Source: an uncultured Lachnospiraceae bacterium (GTDB lineage Bacteria > Bacillota > Clostridia > Lachnospirales > Lachnospiraceae). Taken from it: 64,000 bases of DNA. The notes under the pieces are model-generated. The model was not told the DNA's origin and made no database searches. It saw nothing but the letters and a program-made list of their open reading frames with translations. A program made the translations under genes and the position numbers. Shown here one piece after another: positions 1-17,051 of this stretch (positions are counted from its first letter, which is position 1; each line of letters starts with the position of its first letter). Location: positions 1-64,000 of the forward strand of contig CAMWJF010000001.1 of NCBI GenBank assembly GCA_947174505.1, written 5' to 3'.

Positions 1-2
1 TG

Positions 3-104
3 GCTTATTGTGACGATTTTGGTCATGGCTCCAATCATGCAATTTTTCCTATTGGCAGAGGGGCGGTTTTAGACACAAAAAATAGAACACTATTATTTCA
101 ATAG
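3..104 (+). CDS. C-terminal end of an S66-type LD-carboxypeptidase (partial)
   Basis: The frame is open from the window edge to a TAG at 102-104 and gives about 33 residues. They contain a DFGHG motif followed by a PIG-x4-LD motif. This matches the C-terminus of the S66 family (LD-carboxypeptidase/MccF), where the His of the GH pair belongs to the Ser-Glu-His triad. Only the tail is visible, so neither function nor completeness can be judged. A degenerate minus-strand frame (49-240) overlaps it convergently, so a recombination junction probably lies near 105-115. Family assignment rests on a short stretch and is moderate. Confidence 0.45.
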   Translation, partial: AYCDDFGHGSNHAIFPIGRGAVLDTKNRTLLFQ

Positions 105-240
105 AGCATAATTCGTATGCGAAAGAATATTTGCTTAATTTTCCCTTAGTTATAAGAGATATAGTATTAGCACCATGTAATAATAGACCTTCCTTTGCTA
201 ATTGAATTTTTGTAGCTTTTGGGAGAAATTAAGAAAGCAT
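49..240 (-). pseudogene. Broken minus-strand gene, perhaps AbiV/HEPN-like
   Basis: On the minus strand an AGGAGGA ribosome binding site lies 10 nt before an ATG at 240-238. Codon 4 is TAA, after which the same frame stays open to 49. The frame after the stop reads like a helical segment with AKEGLLLHGA and SFAYEL, loosely resembling the start of AbiV-type abortive-infection HEPN proteins. The last residues probably come from fused foreign sequence, because they overlap the S66 tail. I see a nonsense-mutated and truncated remnant; the AbiV link is a guess. Confidence 0.3.
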
Positions 241-308
241 TTCAATCGGTTCCTCCTGCTTGATTTATATTGTGTTATAATTTGTTACAAGTTTTTCTTT
301 CCCTTATT

Positions 309-375
309 TTTGCCCTTATGAGGGTTCGTAACATGATGGAAAAGGATATAACACGAGGGAAAGCATAAGGGCAAA
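309..375. repeat. 12-bp perfect inverted repeat with 43-nt loop
   Basis: TTTGCCCTTATG at 309-320 is repeated as its exact reverse complement at 364-375. No gene is visible between 241 and 626, and this palindrome is the only strong structure there. It is not followed by a T-tract, so it is not an obvious terminator. It could be a recombinase or regulator site near the broken genes at the window edge; this is inference only. Confidence 0.5.
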
Positions 376-626
376 CTCACTTGCTATAAATTTAGCATTT
401 TCAAGGGTTTGCGGACTTTTTGAAGATAAGATATAACAGTTAATAAATGCTATAAAAAGTGTCTTATCAGAATTTCCTGTTTAGAGAATTGAAAATATAT
501 ACAAATCATCGTCTAATTGTCAAATAGTGTACCATAAATGACTGCTGAGTTGTGTGACATATGGTAAGATTGGGGATCGGGAACAACCGTGTCGCATACG
601 ATTAGGCTCGTGGGAGCTTTTATGCG

Positions 627-667
627 GGTAGCGGTTGTCTTAACAGACAATCAGCTACCTTTTTTTG
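627..667 (+). terminator. Rho-independent terminator upstream of the blaI-like gene
   Basis: GGTAGC (627-632) pairs with GCTACC (654-659), with an inner stem closing on a TTAACA-type loop, followed by seven or more T residues. It ends transcription arriving from the left and insulates the BlaI/BlaR1 promoter. The roughly 90 bases before it contain no convincing ORF and may be the tail of a short structured transcript. Confidence 0.75.
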
Positions 668-687
668 GATTTATGGGAAATTAAGGC

Positions 688-716
688 TTGACAAAACAGT
701 CTACTGTGCGTAGACT
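688..716 (+). promoter_or_regulatory. SigA promoter of the blaI-blaR1-like operon
   Basis: TTGACA at 688-693, a 17-bp spacer and TAGACT at 711-716. The -10 hexamer lies inside the first palindromic operator, the arrangement expected for autorepression by the encoded BlaI-like repressor. Confidence 0.8.
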
Positions 717-743
717 AAGCATAAGGTCTACTGATAGTAAACC
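698..743. promoter_or_regulatory. Twin BlaI-type operators
   Basis: Operator 1 (698-716) is a perfect 19-bp palindrome, AGTCTAC-N5-GTAGACT, overlapping the -10 box. Operator 2 (725-743) is GGTCTAC-N5-GTAAACC, with one mismatch. Centres are 27 bp apart. Both use a GTCTAC half-site and a 5-nt spacer, consistent with dimeric winged-helix BlaI/MecI repressors, although the usual TACA/TGTA core is not exact. Confidence 0.75.
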
Positions 744-809
744 AAAGAATGGAAATGAATTTCACAAAGATATAAGCAGTCGATAATGCGAATGCGGAAG
801 GGAGCGGAG

Positions 810-1172
810 ATGGCAGAGTACAAACTAGGAGAGGTGGAGATGCGCTTCGCAAATCTGATCTGGGACAATGAACCGGTCTCATCCGGAGAACTGGTGAAAT
901 TATGTGAGAAGGAACTAAACTGGAAGAAATCTACGACATTCACGATTCTTCGCAGACTATGCGACAGGGAGCTGTTTCAGAATGAGAAGGGGACGGTGAC
1001 TTCCCTTGTGGGCAGGGAAGAATTTCATGCCATGCAGAGTAAGCAGTTTGTGGACGAGTCGTTCAGCGGTTCCCTGCCGAAATTTCTGGCGGCTTTTACA
1101 TCGAAGAGTAAGCTTTCCGAGGAGGAGATCAGGGAACTGCAGGAAATTATCGAGAGAAGCAGGGAGAGATAG
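810..1172 (+). CDS. BlaI/MecI/CopY-family transcriptional repressor
   Basis: A 120-residue winged-helix repressor, predicted to bind the two palindromes just upstream and to be cleaved after BlaR1 signalling. Family hallmarks are the N-terminal LGEVEMRFANLIW helix, the STTFTILRRLCDRE recognition region and a C-terminal dimerisation helix rich in Glu and Arg. The start at 810 is preferred over an in-frame ATG at 786, because GAAGGGAG lies correctly placed before 810. The partner BlaR1-like gene begins 35 bp downstream, so the two form an operon. The inducing signal need not be a beta-lactam; no beta-lactamase gene is in the window. Confidence 0.9.
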   Translation: MAEYKLGEVEMRFANLIWDNEPVSSGELVKLCEKELNWKKSTTFTILRRLCDRELFQNEKGTVTSLVGREEFHAMQSKQFVDESFSGSLPKFLAAFTSKSKLSEEEIRELQEIIERSRER

Positions 1173-1207
1173 GATGTGCGGTTTGGAACCGGGATAAGGA
1201 GGACGGG

Positions 1208-2992
1208 ATGCATACATGGGCAGAGGCGCTTCTCGGCGGTGTGGGGCGGCTTTTTGAAATAGGACTGAACAGGAGTTTTTATGACTTTACGGTTTTAGGC
1301 GGGGGAAGCCTGATGTTTTTGAAGGTGCTGTATCGCAGCATGGTGGCAGGGGGGACTGTTCTGGCGATTTTACCGCTGCGGATGCTGCTGAAGCGTGCGC
1401 CGAAGGTATGCAGCTACCTTCTATGGGCGCTTGTGCTTTACCGTCTTTTGTGCCCCTTTACTTTTGTGTCCTCGCTCTCTCTTCTGGGAATGTTTGAGAC
1501 GGAGGACGCTGCGCAGATACAGATGGTGGAGACGGAATTTTCAGAGGTGCAGATGGAAAGCGGAGCGGGAGAGACACCGGATATACAGACAGAAGGGCAG
1601 ACTCCCGGCATATCGCGGGAAGAGGGGCGGAACCGCCGGTCCAGACTCCGGATGGCGGCTCATGTCTGGGCGGCAGGGATTGCGGCAATGCTCCTGTATG
1701 GGGCTGTCAGTATGACCCTTTTGTCCCGCAGGCTGAAAGGGGCGGTAAGGCTGCGGGGCAACATCTATCTGTCAGACTATGTGCCCACGCCCTTTGTGAT
1801 CGGCCTGATACGTCCCCGGATTTTTCTGCCCTCTTCCTTACAGGAAACGGAGATGGATTACATTATCCTGCATGAGCGGACGCATATTCGAAGAGGAGAT
1901 CACATCATTAGGATGATTTCCTTTTTCACGCTGGCGGTGTACTGGTTTCATCCGCTGGTATGGGCGGCCTATTATCTGTCAGGGAAGGATATGGAAATGT
2001 CCTGTGACGAGGCGGTCATGAGGAAGATGGGGCAGGATATCCGGGCGGATTATTCGACTTCCCTGCTGAATCTGGCAGCGGGCAGAATTTTTCCGGGCGG
2101 TACGCCGCTGGCTTTTGGGGAGGGCGATACGAAGACGCGCATCAAAAATGTAATGCGCTGGCGCAGGCCGAAACCTGTCGTGACAGGAATTGCACTGGCG
2201 GCGGTTGTGGTGGCCGCGGTGGTTCTTGGCACTGATCCGAAAGCAGCGGAAGCGGGGAATGGAGGGCTTCGGCAGAGTATGGGGGCAGAAAATGCTGAAT
2301 TGCGGCAGGCGGCAGAAACATGGGCAAAGGCTTATTGTGACAGGGATGGAGCAACGATTGTAAATCTCAGTACACCGCAGGTGCAGGAGACACTGATTGA
2401 AGAGGAACTTTTGAGCGGGGAGGCGGGGGATTATGGCTTTGGATGGTCAAGTCCCTGGCCGTGGAACAGCGACACGGATTACCGGATTGTATCATGCACG
2501 GAGAATCAGACAGTCATTCAGTATTATGCATGGACATCTGATCCACATGTAACGGTATGGCAGGAGCTTCTGGTCTGGGAGCAGGAGAACGGAGAATACC
2601 GGGTAAAAGAGAACAGCGCGAGCTGGATATACGACAGCATTTCCGGCAGCAGCGGTTTTGCGGAAGCCTATGGAGCAGGTATTAACGGCACGCCCATTGA
2701 CTATCTGACAAACGGCGCGGGGGAGGCATTGAATGAAAATGCATTACAGAATAGGGAGTACTATCAGGATCTGTTTGCGCCGGAGACGGCGGCTCGCTTT
2801 CTTTTAAATCTCTCGGCAGATGAGAGCGCGGTGACAGTGTCCGCAGGCAGCAGGCAGGATGACGGCAGCGTGGAGGTGACGGTTTCCTTTCCGGCGGACG
2901 GCGGGAGCGCTGTGATGAAGATGGTACAGCCTTATGGGGAAGATGGAATCTGGATCGCACAGGATGCAGGGTATTTATTTTTCCAATTCTAA
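1208..2992 (+). CDS. BlaR1/MecR1-type M56 membrane metallopeptidase
   Basis: A 594-residue sensor protease. The N-terminal half has several hydrophobic helices and the zinc motif H222-E-R-T-H226, followed by an EMSCDEAV segment typical of M56 peptidases. A further transmembrane helix near residues 320-345 leads to an external C-terminal domain of about 240 residues. That domain lacks the SxxK/KTG motifs of the penicillin-binding sensor domain of classical BlaR1, so the ligand is probably different. The start has AAGGAGG 5 nt upstream. A terminator follows at 3065. It is expected to cleave or inactivate the upstream BlaI-like repressor. Confidence 0.85.
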   Translation: MHTWAEALLGGVGRLFEIGLNRSFYDFTVLGGGSLMFLKVLYRSMVAGGTVLAILPLRMLLKRAPKVCSYLLWALVLYRLLCPFTFVSSLSLLGMFETEDAAQIQMVETEFSEVQMESGAGETPDIQTEGQTPGISREEGRNRRSRLRMAAHVWAAGIAAMLLYGAVSMTLLSRRLKGAVRLRGNIYLSDYVPTPFVIGLIRPRIFLPSSLQETEMDYIILHERTHIRRGDHIIRMISFFTLAVYWFHPLVWAAYYLSGKDMEMSCDEAVMRKMGQDIRADYSTSLLNLAAGRIFPGGTPLAFGEGDTKTRIKNVMRWRRPKPVVTGIALAAVVVAAVVLGTDPKAAEAGNGGLRQSMGAENAELRQAAETWAKAYCDRDGATIVNLSTPQVQETLIEEELLSGEAGDYGFGWSSPWPWNSDTDYRIVSCTENQTVIQYYAWTSDPHVTVWQELLVWEQENGEYRVKENSASWIYDSISGSSGFAEAYGAGINGTPIDYLTNGAGEALNENALQNREYYQDLFAPETAARFLLNLSADESAVTVSAGSRQDDGSVEVTVSFPADGGSAVMKMVQPYGEDGIWIAQDAGYLFFQF

Positions 2993-3064
2993 CCGGTTTG
3001 CAGAGGCGGACGGAATCTTCTGCGGGATAAGAGGTAAGAACACGATTATTAAATCAGGATGGAA

Positions 3065-3107
3065 AAGGCCTGTCTTTCGGGACGGGTCTTTCAGTTTGTT
3101 CTTTTTT
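3065..3107 (+). terminator. Terminator after the blaR1-like gene
   Basis: A 10-bp stem (3065-3074 with 3081-3090, including two G-T pairs) closes on a 6-nt loop and is followed by a T-rich run to 3107. It separates the sensor operon from the galactanase gene. Confidence 0.7.
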
Positions 3108-3155
3108 CATAAAAAACGGTTGGGAAAATTGGCAAATACCACGGGACAATGTTGC

Positions 3156-3184
3156 TTGCTAAAAATGCGTCCTTTTTATATAAT
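3156..3184 (+). promoter_or_regulatory. Promoter of the giant GH53 protein gene
   Basis: TTGCTA at 3156-3161, a 17-bp spacer and a perfect TATAAT at 3179-3184. It lies 97 bp before the chosen start codon, leaving a leader that holds the LacI-type palindromes. Confidence 0.75.
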
Positions 3185-3198
3185 AAAAGCAGGTATTA

Positions 3199-11398
<8,200 letters not shown>

Positions 11399-11414
11399 AA
11401 GATAGTATTTAAAG

Positions 11415-11443
11415 AGGAGCGTCCGAACGGGCGCTCCTTTTCT
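11415..11443 (+). terminator. Terminator after the GH53 gene
   Basis: AGGAGCGTCC (11415-11424) pairs with GGGCGCTCCT (11429-11438) around a GAAC loop, then TTTTC. It lies between convergent genes and serves the GH53 gene; the opposite strand lacks a good T-tract. Confidence 0.85.
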
Positions 11444-11468
11444 TCTGCTGACAGCCGGTATGCAATAT

Positions 11469-12620
11469 TTATTTTATTTCTCTGTCGTCCACGAGGAAGG
11501 AATCCCCATCCTCCACGATGCACACCATCGTCTTGCCGGTATTCAGCTCGATTTCGTTCCCGGCGTCGTCATAGTACCTTGTAGCCCCGTAATCGGAGGT
11601 CTTTTCCCAGTTTACATGGATTCCTTTGCCGTTAGTGAAAAACCAGCCGTCCCTTGTGGTGTCATGGCACTGGAACGCCAGATAGCCTTTGTCGTCGCGC
11701 ACTTCGTAGTAGGTGTTCTGTACCAGAATATTTTTGAAGGTAAGCTGCTTTCCTGTGGCCATGTCCGTATGCGGGCCGTCCGAGGAGCCGGAAAGATGCT
11801 GGAATCTCTCGTAAAGCCCAGTATCGCTGTTGTAGACGAAGTAGCAGTTGGTAACGGGATAGGTGGGAGACATGTCCACCCGGTTTGCCGTGATGGCATC
11901 GCTGTACTGCGACAGGTCGTTCGGTTCGTTTACGGGAGCGAAGCGGTAATGCTGCTCGTCTGCGTAGCCGTCACGCATCTGGGCAGTGTAGCCCAGCTTA
12001 TCCACATCGGCGAGGACGCCGTCCGCATCTATGAAAGCGTTATCCGTAGAATTTTTTGCGTTTTTGTCCCGGAAGAAATTGCTGCTCGTTTTGCCGTCGA
12101 TATCGTCTGTGCGGCGGATTACCTCGTCTATGTAGAAGGGGCCGCCGAAATGGACGTAGAGGGCATCCCACTCAAAGGCCCAATACACATAATAGTCGCG
12201 GCAGCTTCTGATGTTGCCAAGTTTATCGGCATTTTTCCAGTCCTGGATAATCCACATCAGCCTGGTAATACTTCCTTCCACATTGCATTCATACACAACA
12301 TCTGCGTTAGAAATGCCGTATTGGGAAGCGGTTTTTGTGTTGGGAGTCATAATCGCAAGGGGCCTTGTGTTATTGACCTCCTCATCCACCCACTCGTTGG
12401 TGATGCGGCTGCGCACCATACCCTCCCCGGGAGGCGTATCTTTGTCAGTTTCCTCAGTTTCGGTTTCCTCCGGCGCTTCTTCCTCTTCCGGGGTATCGTC
12501 GATGATCTGCTCCACGACAGGCGCTTCAACCTTCGGTTTTTCGTCCTCTTCCTTACCGCAGCCGGATAGAAGCAGGGCAGAAGAAAGAGCGACGAGAAGT
12601 AAAACTTGTAATCTCTTCAT
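11469..12620 (-). CDS. YerB-like DUF3048 lipoprotein
   Basis: A 383-residue lipoprotein on the minus strand. The start at 12620 gives a clean lipoprotein signal (MKRLQVLLLVALSSALLLSGC) with the lipidated Cys after LSG, then an acidic Glu/Thr/Pro-rich linker to about residue 75. The body has the DUF3048 signatures NTRPLAIM, YECNVEGSITRLMW and DKLGNIRSCRDYY. YerB-family proteins sit on the outer face of the membrane; their biochemical role is not established. An in-frame ATG 51 bp upstream is disfavoured because it would translate the ribosome binding site. It stands alone, convergent with the GH53 gene. Confidence 0.88.
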   Translation of the reverse strand: MKRLQVLLLVALSSALLLSGCGKEEDEKPKVEAPVVEQIIDDTPEEEEAPEETETEETDKDTPPGEGMVRSRITNEWVDEEVNNTRPLAIMTPNTKTASQYGISNADVVYECNVEGSITRLMWIIQDWKNADKLGNIRSCRDYYVYWAFEWDALYVHFGGPFYIDEVIRRTDDIDGKTSSNFFRDKNAKNSTDNAFIDADGVLADVDKLGYTAQMRDGYADEQHYRFAPVNEPNDLSQYSDAITANRVDMSPTYPVTNCYFVYNSDTGLYERFQHLSGSSDGPHTDMATGKQLTFKNILVQNTYYEVRDDKGYLAFQCHDTTRDGWFFTNGKGIHVNWEKTSDYGATRYYDDAGNEIELNTGKTMVCIVEDGDSFLVDDREIK

Positions 12621-12658
12621 GCTTGGTGTAAATCCTCCTTCGTGTAATTGCAGTGATC

Positions 12659-12751
12659 GATTTCGTTTCACTGCATCTTGCTGGCGGGGATCGTATTGCT
12701 TTACTCCGCAGTGCGTGCTTGATTTCGCTCCGCTTCATCTCGCTCGCGGGC
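12659..12751. repeat. Imperfect 31-bp direct repeat in a gene-free stretch
   Basis: The 12621-13007 spacer has no supported gene. It holds two direct copies of a 31-bp sequence starting GATTTCG (12659-12689 and 12721-12751), matching at 24 of 31 positions. The rest of the spacer is AT-rich towards the rmlD promoter. The role is unknown; it may be decayed repeat DNA. Confidence 0.45.
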
Positions 12752-12945
12752 TTCGCCCTATACAGCCATCGACATAATTGTCCCGGTGAGCAAGCTCCCC
12801 GCGCCAATTATCCCTCTGTCTGCGCACTGTTCATTGCCAACGCGTACATTTTATCATAACAGGCAGGGGGGAGTCACTAGAAAAAATCTTAAAAAAACTG
12901 AAATACTTTTTTTGGAAAAATCATGTGTATGTCTCTCCATGAATG

Positions 12946-12954
12946 TGTTAAAAT
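12946..12954 (+). promoter_or_regulatory. Extended -10 promoter of rmlD
   Basis: TGT followed by TAAAAT forms an extended -10 element 54 bp before the rmlD start. No good -35 is present at the usual distance. It is the first plausible promoter of the polysaccharide locus. Confidence 0.45.
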
Positions 12955-13007
12955 AGAACATAAATGCGGCGGATCAGCCGTGGGTCTGACAGGAAAACGG
13001 GGAAAGG

Positions 13008-13865
13008 ATGAAACAGATTATGAAGAAAATAATCGTAACAGGCTGTAACGGACAGCTTGGACGGGCTGTCAATCTGGAATATGCGGACAGTACGGAATAC
13101 GAGCTGGTTAACACGGACGTGGGAGAGCTGGATATCACGAAGATAGATGAGGTGATGGGGTTTGCCAGAGAGGTCAGGCCTTATGCCATCATCAACTGTG
13201 CGGCTTACACAGCGGTGGAGGCCTGCGAGAAGGAGGAGGATCTGGCATTCCGCATAAATGCTGTCGGTGCGCGCAATTTAAGTATAGCGGCCAACGAGAC
13301 GGGCGCGAAGCTGATGCATATTTCCACGGATTATGTGTTTGACGGAAATGGGACAAGCCCCTATAAGGAAACGGATCCCACGGGGCCGCAGGGCGCTTAT
13401 GGCAGGACGAAGCTGGCGGGTGAGGAATTTGTAAAAGAGTTCAGCGACAGGCATTTTATTTTGCGCACGGCATGGCTCTACGGGGATGGCAAGAACTTCG
13501 TTAAGACGATGCTCAGACTCAGCGAGACAAACGATAAAGTGAGAGTAGTGCGGGATCAGGTAGGCTCCCCTACCAGTGCGGTGGAACTTGCAAAGGCGGT
13601 TGCGTATCTGCTCCCCACGGAGAACTACGGGCTGTTCCATGCTACCTGCGAGGGGGACTGCAGCTGGGCGCAGTTTACGGAGGAAATCTTCCGTCTGGCG
13701 GGCAAAAAGACCGTGGTGGAGGCGATTACCTCAGAGGAGTATGGTGCGGCGGTCAAACGTCCGGCTTACTCAATTCTGGAAAACTATATGTTGAAAATGA
13801 CTACGGATTTTGCGTTCGCGGATTGGCATGATGCCATCGCGGCGTATCTTGGAAAAGAAAAATAG
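13008..13865 (+). CDS. rmlD: dTDP-4-dehydrorhamnose reductase
   Basis: A 285-residue extended SDR enzyme that reduces dTDP-4-keto-L-rhamnose to dTDP-L-rhamnose with NAD(P)H. Visible marks: GCNGQLGR nucleotide-binding loop (from about residue 12), [12 protein letters not shown], the STDYVFDG segment and catalytic YGRTK. Length fits RmlD. rmlA, rmlB and rmlC are not in the window, so the first three steps must be encoded elsewhere. GGGGAAAGG precedes the ATG at 13008; an ATG at 13020 is an alternative start. gmd follows 17 bp after the stop. Confidence 0.93.
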   Translation: MKQIMKKIIVTGCNGQLGRAVNLEYADSTEYELVNTDVGELDITKIDEVMGFAREVRPYAIINCAAYTAVEACEKEEDLAFRINAVGARNLSIAANETGAKLMHISTDYVFDGNGTSPYKETDPTGPQGAYGRTKLAGEEFVKEFSDRHFILRTAWLYGDGKNFVKTMLRLSETNDKVRVVRDQVGSPTSAVELAKAVAYLLPTENYGLFHATCEGDCSWAQFTEEIFRLAGKKTVVEAITSEEYGAAVKRPAYSILENYMLKMTTDFAFADWHDAIAAYLGKEK

Positions 13866-13882
13866 GCGGAATGGAGGAAAAT

Positions 13883-14953
13883 ATGCAGAAAATAGCACTT
13901 ATTACAGGAATCACGGGACAGGACGGCTCTTATCTGGCGGAGTTTTTACTGGAGAAAGGATATGAGGTGCACGGTCTGATCCGCAGGCACAGCATTGCAA
14001 ATACGGGAAGGATCGACCATCTGATTGCGTCAGACTACCACAAGGTAAAATTTTTCATGCACTATGCGGACACCACGGATTCCAGCAATCTTATGCGTCT
14101 GATTGCGGAGATCCGTCCTACGGAAGTATATAATCTGGCGGCACAGTCCCATGTGGGAGTTTCTTTTGAAGTGCCCGAGTACACGGCGGAGGCTACGGGC
14201 GTAAGCACGTTAAAGCTTCTGGAGGCGATCCGTGTAAACGGAGGAACGTGCAGATACTATCAGGCTTCCACATCGGAGCTTTTCGGCGGCATTCCGGAGA
14301 CGGCGCCCCAGAGCGAGAAAACACCTTTTTACCCGAAGAGCCCTTACGGTGCGGCTAAGCTTTATTCTTACTGGATTACGGTGAATTACAGGGAATCCTA
14401 CAATATGTTTGCATGCAACGGCATTTTATTTAATCACGAGTCGCCCAGACGCGGTGAGAATTTTGTGACAAGAAAGATCACGCTGGCTATCGCAAATATG
14501 ATTGCCGGAAAACAGGAGAAGCTGTCCCTTGGAAATATGGACGCGAAGAGAGACTGGGGCTTTGCGGGCGATTATATAGAAGGCATGTGGCTGATGCTGC
14601 AGCAGGACAAGCCTGACGATTATGTGCTTGCTACCAATGAGACGCACACAGTCAGGGAATTTGTGGAGGCAGCTTTTGAGAAGCTTGGCATTCAGATCCG
14701 TTGGGAAGGAACCGGCGTAAATGAAAAAGGTTATGATGTAAAGAGCGGCCGGCTTCTGGTGGATGTAAATCCCGAGTTTTACCGCCCGGCGGAAGTGGAG
14801 TTTTTGTGGGGGAACTGCGCGAAGGCAGAGAAGGAGCTTGGCTGGAAACGGAAGGTGGACTTTAATGGGCTGGTATCCATGATGATGGATGCAGATCTGA
14901 GGGAAATTGCAGGAATGAGCTGCGAGGAATATAAGAAAAAGGAAAATGCGTAA
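13883..14953 (+). CDS. gmd: GDP-mannose 4,6-dehydratase
   Basis: A 356-residue SDR that converts GDP-D-mannose to GDP-4-keto-6-deoxymannose, the first step to GDP-L-fucose or GDP-rhamnose. Signatures: [12 protein letters not shown] dinucleotide loop, [22 protein letters not shown] with the catalytic Ser/Glu region, and [10 protein letters not shown] with the Tyr-Lys pair. The ATG at 13883 has GGAGG 5 nt upstream and is preferred over 13871. The partner fcl is 2.1 kb downstream, separated by one membrane protein gene and carrying its own promoter. Confidence 0.95.
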   Translation: MQKIALITGITGQDGSYLAEFLLEKGYEVHGLIRRHSIANTGRIDHLIASDYHKVKFFMHYADTTDSSNLMRLIAEIRPTEVYNLAAQSHVGVSFEVPEYTAEATGVSTLKLLEAIRVNGGTCRYYQASTSELFGGIPETAPQSEKTPFYPKSPYGAAKLYSYWITVNYRESYNMFACNGILFNHESPRRGENFVTRKITLAIANMIAGKQEKLSLGNMDAKRDWGFAGDYIEGMWLMLQQDKPDDYVLATNETHTVREFVEAAFEKLGIQIRWEGTGVNEKGYDVKSGRLLVDVNPEFYRPAEVEFLWGNCAKAEKELGWKRKVDFNGLVSMMMDADLREIAGMSCEEYKKKENA

Positions 14954-14995
14954 CCGCAGGGTTTGCGCGCAACTGCGAAAGCGATAAGTGAAGAT

Positions 14996-16948
14996 ATGCT
15001 GTCTGTAATTTTGATCTGGCTTTACATTGGTATAACTACATTTATAATCGGATATGGTGTGCTGCGTGTACTCACGCGGCACCTTCCTTATTATGCACAC
15101 GCATGCACAGGGAATATTGCTGCTGATGCAGTGTGCAGGCGGCGCGCGGACAGGGAAAGAAAAATTCCCTGCCCGATGATTCAGAATGCGGATGCGTATT
15201 TTATGTGCGGGTTTGTCTGTGTGACGGTTTATGCGCAGATTTTCAGTTTATTTGCAGGCGTGGGGTTGGTGGCCAATGGGATACTGTGCGCTGTTTGTGC
15301 TGTTATCGCATGGGTTGACAGAAAGGCGCTTTCGGAGACGGTTCGGCGGCTGGCGCTTGCCGGTGGGGAAACCGCTCGTACAGGAAAGGCGAGAGAAAGC
15401 AGCCTGTTTTTAGTCCTGTTCCTCTTTTTTGCCTATGGCGCTTCCCGGGGAATGATTCATTATGACACGGGGCTTTATCATGCGCAGAGTATCCGCTGGA
15501 TCGAGGAGTATGGCGTGGTGAAGGGGCTTGGCAATCTGCATTGCAGACTGGCCTACAACAGTTCTTCCTTTGCCCTGTCCGCCCTTTACAGCATGGCTTT
15601 TCTGGGCGGGCAGTCCTACCACTGCGCCGCGGGCTGGCTCGCGTTTTTGCTGGCCCTGGTCTGTCTGCCGATCGGGAAAGCCCTGCGGACGGGGCGGCTG
15701 CGGACGAGCGGTTTTGCCAGAGTGATGTGCGTATATTATCTGGTGAATATTTTTGATGAAATGATTTCTCCGGCCTCGGATTATTTCATGGTGCTTGTGG
15801 CATTCTATATCGTGATAAAGTGGCTGGACCTTGTGGAGAGCGGGGAGGAGACGGTTCTGCCCTATGCGCTTTTGTGTGTGCTTGGCGTGTTTCTGATGAC
15901 GGTAAAGCTGTCGGCGGCGCTGATTCTTCTGCTCACGGTTTATCCTGCCTGCCGACTTCTGCGGGAGAAACGGTGGAAAGAGACGGGCGTTTATCTGGGG
16001 CTGGGGCTTTTGACGGCAGTTCCCTTTTTTGCCCGTAACGTGGTGATATCGGGGTGGCTGGTTTATCCGTTCACCCAGCTCGACCTGTTCCATGTGGTCT
16101 GGAAAATCCCGAAAGGACTGGCGGATTATGACGCAAGGGAAATACAGGTTTGGGGCAGGGGCTACACGGATGTGACACAGTTCGACATGCCGGTGCGGGA
16201 ATGGCTGCCCGGGTGGTTTCGGACGCTGGCGGGGAGCGATAAGCTTCTTGTGACGGTGGCAGCGGCGGCTGTGGTCCTGTTCTTTTTGGAGGCGGTTTAT
16301 CTGGCGTGGAGATGGGTGAGGGAACGCCGGGCGGCGGCAGTGGGACGCGCAGTGCCTTTGCGCGTACATGGGACGGCAGTCCCGGATGATTCCGCATCGC
16401 AGGATCGTGTGAGATTCCCTGCTCTTCTCACAGTGCAGGCAACGGTGTCGGCCTCTTTTGTGTTCTGGCTCTGCACTTCGCCGCTTGTCCGCTACGGCTG
16501 TGTCTGGGTGTATCTGACGTCGGCCGTGGTGTTTGGCGGGATTTACGATACGGCGATGCATTCCGGGGCGGCCGGGGAGCGGATGACAGCGGACTCCCGG
16601 ATGCGGGATGAGCGTGTTTCCGGGATCAAAAGCAGGAGGGTGGCCGGGGCTTTGCGGTGGCGGCCCGCAGCCGGGTGGATTGTTTCGGCGGCGGTCATTT
16701 TGCTGCTTGCATATAAGGGCTTCGCCCTTGCACGGGAAACCGCCGGTTCCTATGTGAATGATTACTGGATTGTCCAGAAAGACTATGAAAATTATGAAAC
16801 CTATGCTTACAGGATAGAGGGCGCCCCCTTTTACTGTCCCGTGGAGGGGGACAGAGTGGGATATGCGGCATTTCCCTCTTCTCCGTCCGAGGCGCATATC
16901 TCGTTTTTGGGGGAGGGAATTGCAGAAGGGTTCCGTGCGGCGGAGTAA
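14996..16948 (+). CDS. Polytopic membrane protein, GT-C-like
   Basis: A 650-residue protein with about 11-13 hydrophobic segments. After the third or fourth helix comes a loop with RGMIHYDTGLYHAQSIRWI and LAYNSSSF, which resembles the acidic loop of GT-C enzymes that use polyprenyl-phosphate sugars. A long Arg-rich, low-complexity stretch lies near residues 445-475 and another near 545. It sits between gmd and fcl, so a role in assembling the same polysaccharide is likely. The start at 14996 (ATG before a helix) is chosen over the TTG at 14963; neither has a strong ribosome binding site. The exact reaction is unknown. Confidence 0.7.
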   Translation: MLSVILIWLYIGITTFIIGYGVLRVLTRHLPYYAHACTGNIAADAVCRRRADRERKIPCPMIQNADAYFMCGFVCVTVYAQIFSLFAGVGLVANGILCAVCAVIAWVDRKALSETVRRLALAGGETARTGKARESSLFLVLFLFFAYGASRGMIHYDTGLYHAQSIRWIEEYGVVKGLGNLHCRLAYNSSSFALSALYSMAFLGGQSYHCAAGWLAFLLALVCLPIGKALRTGRLRTSGFARVMCVYYLVNIFDEMISPASDYFMVLVAFYIVIKWLDLVESGEETVLPYALLCVLGVFLMTVKLSAALILLLTVYPACRLLREKRWKETGVYLGLGLLTAVPFFARNVVISGWLVYPFTQLDLFHVVWKIPKGLADYDAREIQVWGRGYTDVTQFDMPVREWLPGWFRTLAGSDKLLVTVAAAAVVLFFLEAVYLAWRWVRERRAAAVGRAVPLRVHGTAVPDDSASQDRVRFPALLTVQATVSASFVFWLCTSPLVRYGCVWVYLTSAVVFGGIYDTAMHSGAAGERMTADSRMRDERVSGIKSRRVAGALRWRPAAGWIVSAAVILLLAYKGFALARETAGSYVNDYWIVQKDYENYETYAYRIEGAPFYCPVEGDRVGYAAFPSSPSEAHISFLGEGIAEGFRAAE

Positions 16949-16951
16949 CCG

Positions 16952-16980
16952 TTGCAATCTATAGTTTTTTCTTCTATAAT
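16952..16980 (+). promoter_or_regulatory. Promoter of fcl
   Basis: TTGCAA at 16952-16957, a 17-bp spacer and a perfect TATAAT at 16975-16980, directly after the stop of the membrane protein gene. It gives fcl its own transcript start. Confidence 0.75.
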
Positions 16981-17051
16981 ACAATGGAAACGGCGGAAGC
17001 AGGGATTTGACGAAATAGAGTATGAACAGGGAAACGGAGACGGATATTATT

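Noticed and set aside
11460-12777. Long open frames on the + strand opposite the YerB-like gene
   Set aside because: They are shadows of the minus-strand lipoprotein, which has a lipobox, a DUF3048 core and normal codon use; the + strand frames have no recognisable domains.
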